DNA of 64,000 nucleotides from the NCBI GenBank assembly GCA_944989445.1, contig CALYLW010000503.1:546501-610500 (forward strand). The letters are read 5' to 3'. The position numbers and the translations under genes are program-made. The notes below the pieces were generated by a model that did no database searches, was not told the DNA's origin, and saw only the letters and a program-made list of their open reading frames with translations. Positions 63,540 through 64,000 of this stretch are shown here, in pieces. This DNA is from Ampullaceana balthica (taxonomy: Eukaryota > Mollusca > Gastropoda > Lymnaeidae). The number at the start of each line of letters is the position of its first letter. Position 1 is the stretch's first letter.

Positions 63540-63774
63540 TCAATATACATAATTCCCGTTGTCTGTATGTATGTATGGAATTATGCACACAAAGTATTTC
63601 ATAATAATTATAAATCCTCAAATCCTATTTTTACATCGTTCCCTTTTCAAAAATTAAAATTTAAGCATTTAAAAAATGACGTCATATAATATTTTTATAC
63701 AAAATCGATCGCAGCGCCACCTATTATTCCATACATACATTCATACAGACAACGGGAATTACGTATATTGATCT
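63540..63774. mobile_element. Palindromic family H piece with two 5'-type ends
   Basis: Both ends read tcaatatac(a/g)taattccc inward, as a near-perfect inverted repeat of about 40 bp (gttgtctgtatg included). The same sequence is the 5' end of the Helitron at 58069-58318. The body shares acacaaagtattt, atcgttcccttttc and aatgacgtcatataatat with the copies at 42.6 kb. It begins immediately after ctag of the neighbouring element. Confidence 0.6.
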
Positions 63775-64000
63775 TTTCGAACATTGTTTACCGTAACATT
63801 GCAACTCTGTCAGGGTAGTATTTGCGGAAGAACATGAATACTCTTCATTTAGAAACATTTGCATTATTGGGTGGGTATATATAAATACCTCATCCGACCA
63901 TATCAGCTGCTGCTCTTGTCTTACGGATTACCGATCATAGTTATTGTCTTACAGCATGTATATAAAATGTGCAATAATAACATTGGAACTTTAAGAAAAA
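63775..64000. other. Unannotated sequence
   Basis: Nothing recognised up to the window end. Confidence 0.3.

Overview
This window looks like gene-poor, repeat-dense eukaryotic DNA from an invertebrate animal. It is AT-rich, full of dinucleotide microsatellites, and built mostly from broken transposable elements. The retroelement and transposon families fit a lophotrochozoan, possibly a gastropod mollusc, but that is inference from repeat content. There is no bacterial-style gene organisation, rRNA, CRISPR array or intact long host gene. The only convincing host coding evidence is one internal exon at 496-739 on the minus strand, with a good acceptor, an open frame and a good donor. The product is unknown, and neighbouring non-coding DNA may be its introns.

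Layout. 0-9 kb: the exon, a pogo/Tigger-like terminus at 915, a tRNA-related repeat near 6.0-6.35 kb and microsatellites. 9.23-13.35 kb: a small inverted-repeat element split by a complete but dead hAT transposon (9432-13260, perfect 8-bp target duplication), which itself holds a LINE 3' tail, a tRNA-derived SINE and two copies of an unclassified repeat called family X here. 14.29-16.09 kb: a 38-bp minisatellite with dimeric order, broken by a LINE fragment with a 13-bp target duplication. 17.97-18.33 kb: a long foldback. 20.86-23.08 kb: the 3' half of an I-clade LINE (reverse transcriptase, RNase H, zinc knuckle).

24-42 kb: minisatellites, two copies of a CR1/Jockey-like LINE 3' end (29.83-30.33 and 33.51-34.03 kb), and tRNA-derived SINEs at 26.5 and 37.75 kb that carry the same 3' tail as that LINE. 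There are also small hAT-type elements and another family X copy. 42.6-44.07 kb: Helitron-like copies and a non-autonomous retroelement whose last 50 bases match the tail of the LINE at 54.95-56.37 kb.

48-64 kb: family X at 48.6 kb, a 5'-truncated LINE with C-terminal C2H2 finger and 13-bp target duplication (54946-56373), and a 250-bp Helitron at 58069-58318. A hAT at 58861-63063 is then interrupted by family X and by a second hAT at 60889-62847. Palindromic Helitron-like pieces close the window.

The elements interact as parasites rather than as a pathway. Two separate LINE families each have a non-autonomous partner that copies the LINE's 3' tail, and the DNA transposons nest in each other, giving a relative order of insertion.
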